From Cucumis sativus (Eukaryota > Streptophyta > Magnoliopsida > Cucurbitales > Cucurbitaceae), in NCBI RefSeq assembly GCF_000004075.3, contig NC_026660.2, positions 27,717,498 through 27,781,497 of the forward strand: DNA of 64,000 bases. The letters run 5' to 3'. Position 1 is the stretch's first letter, and each line of letters begins with the position of its first letter. A program made the position numbers and the translations under genes. The notes below the pieces were generated by a model. That model searched no databases and had not been told where the DNA came from. It was given only the letters and a program-made list of their open reading frames with translations. Of this stretch, positions 1 through 13,030 are shown in pieces.

Positions 1-79
1 ATTTTGATACTATTGAGTTCGTTATTTTGTGCTAAAGTTGTAATTGAAAAAGAGTTTTTAAAAAAACAACAAAATAACT

Positions 80-1463
80 AAGGATATTTTCAATTTGTAC
101 TTGGAGTGAGTGTTAAAGTAATGTGGAAAGGTGGTTTTATAATAATCCTTTTGCTATAGTAAAACTTTTTATAACTAACTCTATCATTAAAATGCACAAC
201 TTCCTCCCTCTCTAATATTTCCATTCATCCCACCATCATCTTTGATGATTGGTCACCCTTGATGACTAGTTTTAGTAATTACTTCGTTGAAGATCGCCTC
301 TAATGACTACTCTAGCTTGCCAACTTCTACAATCACCTCTGCGCTAACACCTATATGACCAACTCAACGACATTGAGACCTAACTTTAGTTTCAATTATA
401 TTGTTAAGCTTTCAAATATATAATTATCGTTTTTTTTAAGAGGTACAGTAATAAATGCAAAGGTGGAGAATTGAACCTGAAACCTCTTGTCAACAAATTT
501 ATCGGTGCCAGCTAAATTCATGTTGGTGCGTTATCGTGAATTTTAGATGAAATCATTAATACTTTACGTTATAAAATATCATTAACTTTCAAAATCTTCA
601 ATGATACCAATAAACAAAACCGTTAATACCTATTTAAAATATATCGTTGAACTTTAATCTATATGGCGGTACGAAAAGAAGCATATGAAGTTTATGTAAT
701 ATCTATACAAATATATTTTAAACAAAAAAGAGTAAATAGATATTTTTACAAAGATGACATAAAATAAAGGGATTTGTAAAATTGATAAAATTGGCCAACT
801 ATTTAGGGTTTATGACAAAATGCAAAATCATGTGTAACTAATTTTTGTTTTTCTGTGAATATTTTTTCCATAAAATATAAATAGTTTGTATTTTTTTTAT
901 TATTGGAAAAAACCCTAAAAATAATTTAGAAAAAGCTCTCTAAGAAAAAAAAATGAGAAAGTTTATTTTGAAAATATTATTATAATTAAATTAAGAGCAT
1001 TTTGGAATGACTTAGAAACTAACTTTTCAAAAATTTATTTTTATTTAAACAACTCTTCATAAAAATTTCTTAAAATAAAAAATACAAATGTGTTTTAAAA
1101 TGTTTTTAAGGAGTATTTTTATACACAATTTTTTTTATTTGTTATGTATCCTAAAAATGTTTTTATAAAACAATTTCAAGGTTAATCGATGGTGACTAGA
1201 GGTTGGTTGATGGTGGTCACCAGAGTTGTTTGTCGGAGTTACCATTGGTGATGGTCGAAGATTAGCCAACGACATTCATCAGATCTGGTATCCGAAAGTT
1301 GGTCGATGAACTTCCCTACCTCTGAAATAAATACCCATAAGGTTGAAGAATGGAAGAGCAATTGAGTTATTTTAAATCTTAATCATAACCTACAACTAAA
1401 ACAAAACATTACCAAGTAGTGAACTATTATAGCTCACTCCAATCCAAACCCAAACATATCCTT
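80..1463. mobile_element. Candidate non-autonomous DNA element with imperfect terminal inverted repeats
   Basis: The left end near 80-112 reads AAGGATAT then, after a divergent stretch, TTGGAGTGAG. The right end near 1431-1463, read on the minus strand, starts with the same AAGGATAT and also reaches TTGGAGTGAG about 20 bases in. No coding capacity is visible between the ends. Subterminal GC-richer blocks (about 230-360 and 1180-1320) share GGTCACC-type text in opposite orientation. A clear target-site duplication was not found, so the limits and superfamily are uncertain. Confidence 0.35.
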
Positions 1464-1749
1464 AATAGGTATTTTTTATAAAACCAATAGAGATAAGAGA
1501 TCTCACAACTCAAGGTCAAAGACACACATAAAGACACCAAACACGACAAGGAACCAACAAAAAACTACTAAAACACAATAGGAAAACAAAAACAACTCAT
1601 AAAAAGTCCCAAAAAGAATTTGTTATTTGAGTCCTCTAATCGAACTAGAGGAAGAGGTCGCAAAGTAGCACCATGTACACACATCTAATATGATAAATAA
1701 AAACACAACAAACTAACCCTCTAAACATGGCCTTTAACCATACAAATCA

Positions 1750-1960
1750 GCGGTGAATCTATGAAAGGGGCGCCCCCTCAGTCCGTGTGTTATATACGGG
1801 TATATATTGTGTTTTTTATAAAATATATAGAAAAATGTTTGTTTTGCTTAATTATAAATAATATGTGACCCATTTAGAACCTAAATTAGTGCTTGCTTTG
1901 TTGGTTGAGTAATGGTTCTCTATATCCTAGCCCTTGGATTCAAGAAAAACAAATGTCAAT
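1750..1960. repeat. Dispersed-repeat-like stretch
   Basis: A run around a GGGGCGCCCCC palindrome (near 1768) is followed by text running through GACCCATTTAGAACCTAAATT to CCTTGGATTCAAG. This resembles terminal segments often met in degenerate plant interspersed repeats. No open frame is visible. The family cannot be named from this sequence alone. Confidence 0.25.
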
Positions 1961-2188
1961 ATTTTTATATTTTCATAAAATTAACCATTAACCAATTTTT
2001 ATTGGTTTAAATATACACACAAACACACATTAAAATGTTTATAATTAAGTTTCATATACCCTAATTATAGTTAATTAATCAATTAAATTAGAATTTTAGA
2101 GATGTATTTGTAACAAACGTGAAGGTTGTTTGTGAAATTTTCCTCCTTAAAACCTATCTAAAACTAAAAGGTATTTTTGTAACGTTAA

Positions 2189-2572
2189 TATATATATATA
2201 GAAGAATTAAAAGCCCTAAAGAGGCTTAATCGTCGTCGACTCGATAGGGTCGGTTTTTAGGGCTTCCTCTTTTGCAGCGCACCATTCTTTCTACATCTCC
2301 CTTCGTCATCTGCTTCAAATTTCATTCTATTTTCTTCATCGTCTTCTTTTCGATTTTAATTTTCTGAATCAGATCCTTACTATCGGATCCACCTTAAAGG
2401 ATTGAGTTTTTTTTTTTTGGTTCAGATAAAACAAATCTTCGTTTGTTAAGTAGATTATCTCCTCTTCATAACCGATCGTTTATTTGGTTATATACTTATA
2501 ATCTGGAACATTATTGGTAATTTTGAAGCGAATCGATTTTGAGTTAGAGCGTCTCTGATCTGAGATTTAGAG
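2189..2572 (+). promoter_or_regulatory. Core promoter and 5' leader of the CCCH zinc-finger gene
   Basis: A TATA-like run (TAATATATATATATAG, about 2187-2202) lies some 30 bases before a pyrimidine- and G-mixed leader that begins near 2220. The leader has CT-rich tracts (CGTCTTCTTTTCG) typical of plant 5' UTRs and runs to the ATG at 2573. No upstream ATG of note was seen. Confidence 0.5.
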
Positions 2573-5500
2573 ATGAAGCGGTCGAGGAAATCAAAGGGTG
2601 TTTCGTGGGCTCACGGAGTTAATCTTTGTCAGGTATAATCGTAATATCTTCTAATCGAAGTCTCGTTTCCTTAGAAAATTATTAAAATTAATATAAGCAT
2701 TCATTCAACGAATTTAACCTCTAATCGAACCACTTTTCTTATTGATCTAAATTGTATAATTTCACTTTAGGTAATTCTAAAAATTCATAGAAATACCATC
2801 TTTGGGACAATGTTTTTCTTAAAACTGGAGCGATTAACAAGATTTTGCTGCTAATGAATTCGTTTTCTTGATAACAAAAAGTTGGAATTAATATCGCTCG
2901 TTGGGTGAATTAAGAAATTAAGATTGTTTGCTAATAATCAATTGGGCAATAAATGATTAATACATTTGCTCACATTTACGAATTTCAATGAGCCGCAGTC
3001 CGATTGATCGATCTGAGTGACGATCTTGAATTTCAGATCAATAAAATTGTGGAAGCTTTGAAGATACGATCTTAATCTAAAATATGTAAGGATTGACGTA
3101 ATAAAAATTGGATTCAGTTTATAGTTTCAAGTACGATTGTACAAATGGCTGTAATACACGTGACCAAAGCTTCTGGCGACAAAATATTAACAGAATGATT
3201 CTTGTTCATCAAAACTGCAATTTTGTTCTTTGTGGTCAATAATCCCAATAACAATAACAATTAATAAATAAACGAAGAAAAAACAACAAAATACAAATGG
3301 GTTTTTTGAGTTGCTTCAAGAAGAAGTAAAAGTGGAATCTTTTATTGAATCCTTTTCTTTTTTTTCTTTGTAAAAACTCAAACCATACCGGGGAGATATA
3401 GATCAAACTTTTGTTTTTTGCCCCTCTTTTAATGATCTGGTTTCTTGGAGGATTTGGATGTTGGACAACTATTTCGATGAACCAATAAAGATATCTTCTC
3501 TCAAAGCTCAGTATGGAAATACTAATGCCATTCAATTCCAGTTTAGGAAATTTTTTTATTCCTCCTTAGAATGCATTTTGAAGTGTTTTTATTTAGTTTC
3601 TTCCATGGGAAACCAACCCTTTTGTTATTGTCACTCTTTTCAGAAAGTATTCTTTTGTCATCGTTTGCCTTTTTTCTTAAAAACTGTAGTGGCTTCTTCT
3701 CAGATGCTATTGATTGAATGCCTACTCTTTTTACATTTTATGAACACACTCTGGTTCACCTATTGCCATTCTGAGAGTGACAATGGAACCAATTGAATGA
3801 AGGCTTTAGTTTGAACGGAGGCAATGCCTTAACAGGGTGATGCAAGATATTGATTGGAGTTTAGAATGTTATACTTAATAATTAGATGTCGCAGAACCAT
3901 TTAGCAGATGCTGATACTACAGATATTAGGATTTCCCTCCTTTCCTTCTTGCTGTGTAACTTGTGCAAATTGAAGTACATTGAAGTTTTAAATTAAGGTG
4001 AATATCTATGGTTTTGAATAGGTGAAGCTCTTCTCATCAGAGGACTGTCCTTCAAGAGTTGGTCTGAAATCTCCAGATCAACTCCAAGCAAAAACTCCTT
4101 GGATGTTGCATCCTTATACCGCCGAGATTAACGATTGCCCTCCTGGATTTGAAGTTACTCCTTTGGGGAACCAATTAGCAGATCTGTCCCGCATCCCTTT
4201 GGTTAAGTGGAAGCGCCCTCTCAAGGTGAGAGTCCTATTTGAAAATTTTGTTCACTTCTCAGTGTACTAATCCGCTTTACAATGTGATGTATGTTGCTTG
4301 CATCTTCTTCTGTTGTGTAATATTTTTAAAACTGCAATACCATTTCTCTCCGTACAGTTTGGTATGAATCCCAACTGGCGTGTGGGGGCAGGAGAGGAAA
4401 GTGAAGAGGTAGAATCTCAGAAGTTCAGAGAAATGAGATTTCTCGAAGCAGTTTATCCTCGAGCATCTGCCATTCCCCCAGGGTAATTTCATTATTTTGT
4501 TTTTGACATCAACTTGGAAGGCTCACTCATTATTTTGTTAACATTAACCTTATGCAATTTTTTTTTTTTTGTGTGTGTGTATAGTGCGACCGTTTCTTCT
4601 GATATTCAAGACGAGTTTTACGATGATAGCCTCACTCCTCTTGTCCCTATTATTCCTGTTGAAGAAGATGAGTGTGAAGATTTAGGTTCAGATTCGGCCA
4701 TTGTAGGAAACTTCTCTACGAGCTCTCTGCCGATGGCTTCCCACTTTCATTTGGAACCTTCTGTAAGAACCATTGAAACATCTGCAGTTGAAAAGCCTAT
4801 CGAGAAGTTACCTGATGTTGGTGTGGATGTAGCCGTTGCTGCCTCTACTGCATATGCAGTATTAACGAAAAGCATGGAACAGGGAAGCATGATCGATACG
4901 AATTTGCTTATTAAAATTTTCAGTGACCCGAAAATGATTCAGAATTTGTCCAATATTCACCCTCTATCTACAGCTGTCCCAGGGAATCCACCACCCACCT
5001 CCACTGGTGCACCAATATCTTTGTCAAAGCCAGTGAATGAATCCAATAGAATACCAAGAGTGCCGAACGGATTCTCATCGACGGTCACTGCTGCTCTCCC
5101 TCAGACGAGTAGCATACCTACACCTGATGTAAATCTAGTTGTAGTTCCCGGCAACTTACCAGTTCAAGATCCGAACTTGGTAAAAGTTACCTTACGAAAT
5201 GCCGGGAACTATCCAAAATTAGGTTCAATTCCCGCACACGCAAACATGTCACTGGTAAGTTCAGTGAGAAAAGAAGCAGCTCAGCAAATGAAGGATGTTA
5301 GCTATTATAAGAACTTAGTTAGAGAACATGGAGATCAAAGGGACTTTAAGAAACAGAAACTTGGACAACAAGATGGCAACAATATTTACAATCATCATAA
5401 TCTGAATATGGCACATGAGATGAAAGAAGAAAACTTGAAACCCAAGATTCAGAAACAATGCATTTACTTTAATGGCTCAAAAGGGTGTCGAAATGGCCTT

Positions 5501-5584
5501 AATTGCCAATTCAAACATGATATCATACTTAACAATCAAAACAAGAGAATGAAACTGTTTGGTGAAGTAACAAGGAGGAATTAA
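2573..5584 (+). CDS. Zinc finger CCCH domain-containing protein 6-like
   Basis: Four exons fit by splice sites and frame: 2573-2632, 4022-4225, 4358-4482 and 4585-5584, giving 462 residues. The first exon encodes MKRSRKSKGVSWAHGVNLCQ, and intron 1 is long (1389 bases). N-terminal text (VKLFSSEDCPSRVG, LPLVKWKRP-like, FLEAVYPRASAIPPG) and the SYYKNLVREHG block match my recollection of Arabidopsis C3H6 (At1g19860). A single C-X8-C-X5-C-X3-H finger lies near residues 422-441, followed by a basic tail ending in KRMKLFGEVTRRN. CCCH fingers of this class bind RNA or DNA, so a nuclear or nucleic-acid-binding role is inferred; the specific target is unknown. A middle stretch with GSMIDTNLLIKIFSDPKMIQNL is the other conserved block. 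The 3' UTR probably ends near 5770. Confidence 0.9.
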
Positions 5585-5769
5585 TTGGGTTTATGGTCAG
5601 GCAGGTAAATTTTATGTCCTCTTTGAGGAAAAAAGGGAAATCTTGTGTTAGGATGAATTTCAACATCATTCCTAAGGGGAAAATTTTGAGATAAGCTGGG
5701 AGAAAGAGTTCTTCCCTGTGTAATCCTTTAGCATGATTGTGAATCCCTTTCATACTATTCTATTTTGTA

Positions 5770-7800
5770 AATAGAGCCTTCTTTTGTTAGGCTGTGGATG
5801 TCTTTCGTTTATTATTATTTTTTCAAATTTTGTAAAAGAACATCAATTTTGTGATTTAGCAATGTTGATGGATTTGTCATACGTATTTTTTTTAATAACA
5901 AATTTTTTAGACTAATAACCTCACTCTTCGTTTTGTACTATACAAGACATTTTGAAATGATTGTATTGGAATTTTGGGAGTGTTTTTTAGAAATACAAAA
6001 GCTTGAAATATGATGGCAGTAAAGTAGATTCTTAGGCATATTCTTTTTAACTTTATAATTTTGTAATTTGTATGTGCTTTAAAGTTCATTATGAGGCCAT
6101 GTGGAGCGTCACCTTTCAAAAAATTGTCAACTTCTTGTAGCATTTAATACCAAACCTTTGTAAACTTATGCATACTTCTCTAATTTCTTACTTCATATAG
6201 ATCAACTTTATTTATGTTTAGTTAGAATTTTGTAGAAGCCAATGCCAAATCTTTAAAATTTTAATTCGTGCTCTTATAATTTGTTTCTTGTAGGTTTGTA
6301 CGTTTTTACAATTTTTCATTTTCAGTTTTTCTTTGTAATTTAAAAAAAAATGTTTTTGTTTTAGAAACAAAAAAATAAATTCGTTATCAAGCACCAAATC
6401 TCCAAAACTTAAAACGAAAAATGAATAAGTTACCAAATAATCTCTAAGTAAGCAATTACGAACAAGTGAAAGATGTATAAGTAATAGTTTTTACTTTTTA
6501 GAGGGTTGACGTTTGTGTATTATCATTGAACCTCACATTGTGACATAATTTGGAGGGGAAAGCTAAAGACGAAATTGCCTCCACTTTTGGTGAAGTTTTA
6601 ATTACATCGAAAATAATGTAATGACTTCAGATTGCAATTAATTATGGTAGCCTATGTTTTCATTAAATTATTTTATGTAATTGATTACTCATTAAGGACG
6701 GGCTACGTTTCTTAATAATTGTCAATAAATGCATGGTAAATATTTATGAACTTATCAATATATTCACTTACAAAGTAAACAGAGTCTAGCCTATTTTATG
6801 ATTAGGGACCATGTTGTTTCTATAATCTTATTTGAAGCTATTTGTAATCATGATTTTTCTTCTTTCAATTATATCAATTGAAATTTCTATTTTACTGTTC
6901 ATCTCTTGATATTTGTTGTTTTACTTTCATTGTATACCGAAATTATTCTAACCATTCCTTTTGTAAACAAATTAAAAGTGTGTTATTTAAGACAAAACCT
7001 CTGCTATCACGAGATCATTATTAGAGCGAAATACACTCTTTTTTTTTTTTTATTTCAAGGAGCATGAGTTTCTTTCTATTAGCTCTTGAGGGGACGTTTC
7101 GGACAAATATTAACCTAAGACTATAAAATAACATTTTGTTGTAATAAATACTATTTTGTACTCCTCAATAAACTACCATCTCACGTTATTTTATAGCTTC
7201 AATTTACTATTTGCTACCGTTTTTACTATTTTACACTCTTTATTGTTTTATTATTTCTTATTGTGTTATTATATCATTTCTAAACTAAAATAGTTTACCT
7301 CTCAAATATACTATTATAAACCAAATAAAAATTATTTGCACATCAATCACCAACTATAATAATCTAGAACTACGATAACTTAACTCCTTGACTCAAACGA
7401 CTCCTAAAGAATTTTAAAATTAAAAACAAAATTGAGATTGATTTAGTAATTTAAAATACATGAGTGTACTTATATATATGTGAACTCTTGAAAATACACA
7501 TTTGAAATATTACTTGAACAAATCATTTTCTTCATTCGTAGTGTAGTTTACATTTAAAACTTCAATTTTTTCCATCCATTCGTTCATTCACATTTTAAAT
7601 TAAGCTTTCAAATATAGTCTTTTCAAGATTGGAGTTTCCATATGTTTCAATAATAAAAGGTTTAAGATAATAATTAAAAATGTAAAACCACGACTCAAGA
7701 CAGCTCATTGGTTCTCTTCACTCTTCACTCTTTAACGTATTATATATATATATATAAGTATATTTAGGTAGTGAGCCTGAATCTTCAATACTCTGTTACC
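5770..7800. other. Intergenic spacer between convergent genes
   Basis: This lies between the 3' end of the CCCH gene (+) and the 3' end of MSRA5 (-), so it should hold two terminators and no promoter. It is AT-rich, with no credible exon. It contains one MITE-like element (about 7089-7406) and a short (TA)n run near 7740-7755. Confidence 0.6.
7089..7406. mobile_element. MITE-like element (about 320 bp)
   Basis: The left end reads GGGGACGTTTCGGACAA and goes on with ATATTAACCTAAGACTATAA. The right end read on the minus strand gives AGGAGTCGTTTGAGTCAAGG and then AGTTAAGTTATCGTAG. The two align with gaps over about 35 bases as imperfect terminal inverted repeats. The interior is AT-rich and non-coding, as expected of a miniature inverted-repeat transposable element. 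No target-site duplication is obvious, so the copy looks old and the superfamily is not assigned. Confidence 0.5.
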
Positions 7801-8086
7801 CTAAATCTGAAACTGAGGTACAACATAGCTCAGTTTCTTGATGACAGACGGGGAAAACGAAATGTTTAAAGAATGAAATATTCCCAATTGGTAAGGAGTA
7901 ATCAATCTACATAATAATGGGTTTGAACCAAAAAAATGAAATTTGTAGCTACAAAAAAATTGAAGCTGAGAGAGTAAATTCAATGGATGATCAAACAATT
8001 TGGGCTTCTGCAATCTAACAAGAAGACCAACACTGATGCAACAGCATCGGTTTGCTACCAAGCTAGAAGTTTGCAAGAACATGAAG

Positions 8087-10345
8087 TTATTTTTCTCTCA
8101 GAATAGGCCATCCTTTCTTGATAATATCGTTGATCTTGGCATCGATTTGCTTCTGAGTCTTTGGAGGGCATAGCTCTGCGGCGTACCCATTCATATTTGC
8201 TGCCAAAGTGGACATCTCAAGCTCCTCTTCTGGCAAGTTACCCATTAATTGAATAAAAAATGGATTCCTCTTCAGCTCAAATTTCTGCACGTAAATATGT
8301 AGATCAGTGTGAGCGAGATATACATATGTCAGCAAGTCCATTCTTCTTTAGGGTAATTGCAAAGACGCAACTTTTAGGACTAATAATTAAGTGCGCAACA
8401 ATATTGAAAAGAATTGCAAATAAAGCAAAATCTACAAGTGATAGTTTCTATCACTTATTAGGTTCCTGTAAGTGTTAGACTCTTGTTAGCAAGATGGATC
8501 ATTATCGATAGATTGTAGCTATAAGAGTTGGATCTAAATTTTGCTACATTTGCATTTTTTTCCTATGCTCTATCTGTACTTTTAGACCTGAATGTTATAT
8601 TTTGAAACTTTCTTCTTTTGACCACAAAGTCTCTCGAAATGGATCATCCATTTCTAGAAATGAGATGCACTTCATCTTTCAAATGGGAGAGGGGTTTAGG
8701 AGGTTGCAATTCGTAAAGTACCAAAAAGACTACAGACATCACAACCTTGCTTACTTCAGCTTCAAGTCGGAAAAGTGGGGCAGAGGGTAGCAACTTACAA
8801 AGTAGGCAAAGACCAAAGATGTCTCAATCTATCTTAACTTGTAATGTTCTAGGTGAGTTGCATGTCAAGAACCAGGATATCTTAAAATCTGAAATTTCTC
8901 CACAAAATTGCCTCAAAGGATTACATTAATCAATGGTATTAACCTGATGTTCAGGCTCAGCAGGATAAAATGCTCCAAGTTCCTGAATTTGTGTAGTTAC
9001 AGCACTTCCTCTTGACTTCAGTTGCTCTTTTTCTTTGCTAACAGTAGCCAGTCTAGATTCCTCAGTATCATTAATAGTAAAAATGATAGATCTGATACAA
9101 AAGAATACATAACACCATTATCAAAGGTTGATTTCGACTAAATTATGAGCTAGAATTTATAAATAGCATACCTATACTGGTTGCCCACATCAGGACCTTG
9201 CCCAAACACTTGCCTCGAATCATGACTGGACCAAAAAACCTCTAACAGTTGCCTAAAACTAATAAGCTTAGGATCATATTCAACCTGCAAAGAATTACAA
9301 AGCATATGATAAAAAACTCAATCACATCAAAACATTGATGTAATGTAAGGAAACCCAAAACGAAACTTTTTCAGAACCAATATATATCAACAAATGATTC
9401 AAATTTTGTAACTTGAAATACTCCATGGTCCACCAATGATATCTACAGATTGAAGCATTTATCATGAAGGGCGGTTCCTCAAGTAATTTCGTCACCACAA
9501 TAGAATACAACAAACTTATCTAGGATTAAGTGAAGGCACCGTTGAATTCAAAATTTTACAGAACATGCAACTTCAATCTAACAATTTCTTAAATGCACGT
9601 AAATGAATGCCTCATTTGATTGGTTGGTCGTAGGTGCATAAATAGACAAGACGATTTATACCGAAGTTATTAACAAATCCTATCCCAAGCACTGACAAGT
9701 CGTCGACAAAAAAGAAAACTGGATTCAGTCCATTTTCACATCAGAGATCTGCGACAAACAAATTCTACATACCACCAAATGTCAGGACATTCAAACCTCA
9801 TCACTGCCTCGCACAAGGAGATTTCCAAGACAATAAATCCGATCAAGAAAGCAAAACAATATCAAAAAGGTAAACAAACAATACGACCAAACGTACAAAC
9901 AGGATCTACCGAAATAATGACATCAGCAACACCATCCGAAATGTAGAGTACAGAAAATTCACAAAATGAAAAGTGAAAATTAAGCAATCAAAAAAATAAG
10001 AAATGAAAAGGAGAAGAGAAGAGAAGAGAAGGTAAGAGTACAAACCCGAACAGACTCGGCGTGATCCCCCAAGCTACGGTACTCAGGATTGTGTTTAGTA
10101 CCACCGGCATAGCCGACGGTGGTCCGGACAACTCCATCCAAGCAACCGAAGACAGCTTCGGATCTCCAGAAACTTCCAAGAGCAAAAACTGCGGTTTTCA
10201 AGGACTGATGGCTTGAAGTAGTCTTAATAGGTTCAACAATTCGATTCGGAATTCTGATACAATGAGATTTCTCGGAAAGGAGAAAGACGAGGAAGAAGAT
10301 GATGGTGGAAATACGAAGGCAGATTGTTGTCTGCAAAAGAGCCAT
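8087..10345 (-). CDS. MSRA5: Peptide methionine sulfoxide reductase A5-like
   Basis: Four exons on the minus strand (10345-10046, 9284-9172, 9091-8944, 8284-8087) give 252 residues, close to the roughly 254 I recall for Arabidopsis MSRA5. The start at 10345 is the first true ATG; a longer frame begins only with TTG. Residues 11-28 are hydrophobic (ISTIIFFLVFLL), consistent with a secretory signal, so the protein probably acts in the endomembrane system or outside the cell. The MsrA fold is recognisable: GYAGGTKHNPEYRSLGDHAE, VFGQGPDVGNQYRSI, and YPAEPEHQKFE. The usual catalytic motif GCFW appears as GSFW (residues 57-60), with Cys68 ten residues downstream. MsrA enzymes reduce methionine-S-sulfoxide in proteins. 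With Ser at the catalytic position the usual mechanism is doubtful. A 3' UTR probably extends to about 7800. Confidence 0.93.
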
Positions 10346-11248
10346 CACAATCTGCAATACAGGCGGACAGTTCGAGCAATTGAGTCTTCATTTTAGACAT
10401 AATGGACTCCAAAATTTAGCAACATCAGGTCTGGGCCACTAGCCCGCTATAATGTTGAATCCCAGGCCCATTTATCCAGAACAAGGTAAAAAAACCACTA
10501 TCTTTCACCATTGTGCTTTACCCATTTTGAATCTTTTAACTCTATATATATACTATGTTTATATTTTAAATGTTATAAATTAAATAATTTTTTAGGTAAA
10601 ACAAGATGTTGAGTTGGAAAATGTGATGAAGAGTAGTTGAGATAGAAGATTGGATTCACATCCCCTGCTGTTGTACTACAAGAAAAGATCATTTTAACTT
10701 CAAATATATGAATAGAAATAGAATTACGTTATGGGTACAAAGAAAACCGTTCAAACAACGAATCAATTGCCGGAAGAGCCAGCTTAGAATGTGGCAATTC
10801 ATGAATGGTGCTCATTTTATTTTTCCAGTGAGGCCAAACTAAACACAACCAAAACTAGGTTAGGTTTCCATTTCGATTCGATATTTACACTCCTAGTCCA
10901 AAACATATTTAGGGAGAACAAGCATTTTTTAAATCAATGTTCATATATTATCAGGGGGGCATTTAACCAGAACAAAACTTCTGAACGTAAGTAACCTTCA
11001 AAACAATGTAAGCACCAAACAAAAAGGAAAACTAAAGTTTCTTCAAAAATCAGCCAAATATATAAATATCGGACCAAACTCATACGGGAAAAAACAAACC
11101 AAAATTTCAAATTTGTAAACGAAGGAACTCTTAACAGTTACTCAAAAAGTAATATTGGTCGTACACGACTAGTCTTGGAAAAATTGATAGATAAAAGTAA
11201 AATGAAATGATCTCAAAACCGAAATAACAATCTAGATTATAATACTGT
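10346..11248. promoter_or_regulatory. MSRA5 promoter side and RPL8 3' region
   Basis: MSRA5 starts at 10345 and is transcribed leftwards, so its promoter lies here. Site II-type motifs are visible at about 10434-10440 (GGGCCA with neighbours) and 10465-10471 (GGCCCA, i.e. TGGGCC on the minus strand), next to AGCCCG. The rest up to 11248 is the 3' UTR side of RPL8, which is also on the minus strand. No additional gene was seen. Confidence 0.5.
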
Positions 11249-12887
<1,639 letters not shown>

Positions 12888-12902
12888 TTACCGCAGCGAT
12901 AA

Positions 12903-13030
12903 TAAAGAAACCTAGGGTTTAGACGAATTTATATCACGTCAAACTAAAACTGACTAGCCCATTTTGCTACAAGGGTCATATATGAAGCCCAACTTGGTTC
13001 CGCTTTTAGAGCCCACCGGCCCACACTCGT
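12903..13030 (-). promoter_or_regulatory. Telo-box and Site II promoter of RPL8
   Basis: Just upstream of the RPL8 ATG, on its coding strand, lies AAACCCTAGG (minus strand of 12911-12920), a telo-box. It is followed upstream by several Site II motifs TGGGCT/TGGGCC (complements at about 12955-12961, 12986-12991, 13010-13015 and 13018-13023). This pairing is well known for plant ribosomal-protein and other growth genes, where TCP factors bind Site II. Confidence 0.75.

Larger units (their letters stand above)
1..2229. other. Gene-free left flank with repeat-like segments
   Basis: AT-rich sequence with no convincing coding exon on either strand. It holds a candidate inverted-repeat element at about 80-1463, a tRNA-like or SINE-like smear near 455-530 (text such as GAATTGAACCTGAAACCTC), and a dispersed-repeat-like stretch at about 1750-1960 around a GGGGCGCCCCC palindrome. 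All three are annotated or discussed separately. The rest is simple AT-rich spacer leading to the promoter of the CCCH zinc-finger gene. Confidence 0.6.

Noticed and set aside
455-530. Possible tRNA or SINE
   Set aside because: Only loose B-box-like text; no cloverleaf, no clear A box and no defined ends.
3458-3796. 112-codon frame inside intron 1 of the CCCH gene
   Set aside because: Low-complexity Phe/Cys-rich translation, no splice-compatible link to flanking exons, no family resemblance.
10046-10357. Longer MSRA5 N-terminus (MQIV...)
   Set aside because: The extra residues begin with TTG, not ATG; the ATG at 10345 precedes a good signal peptide.
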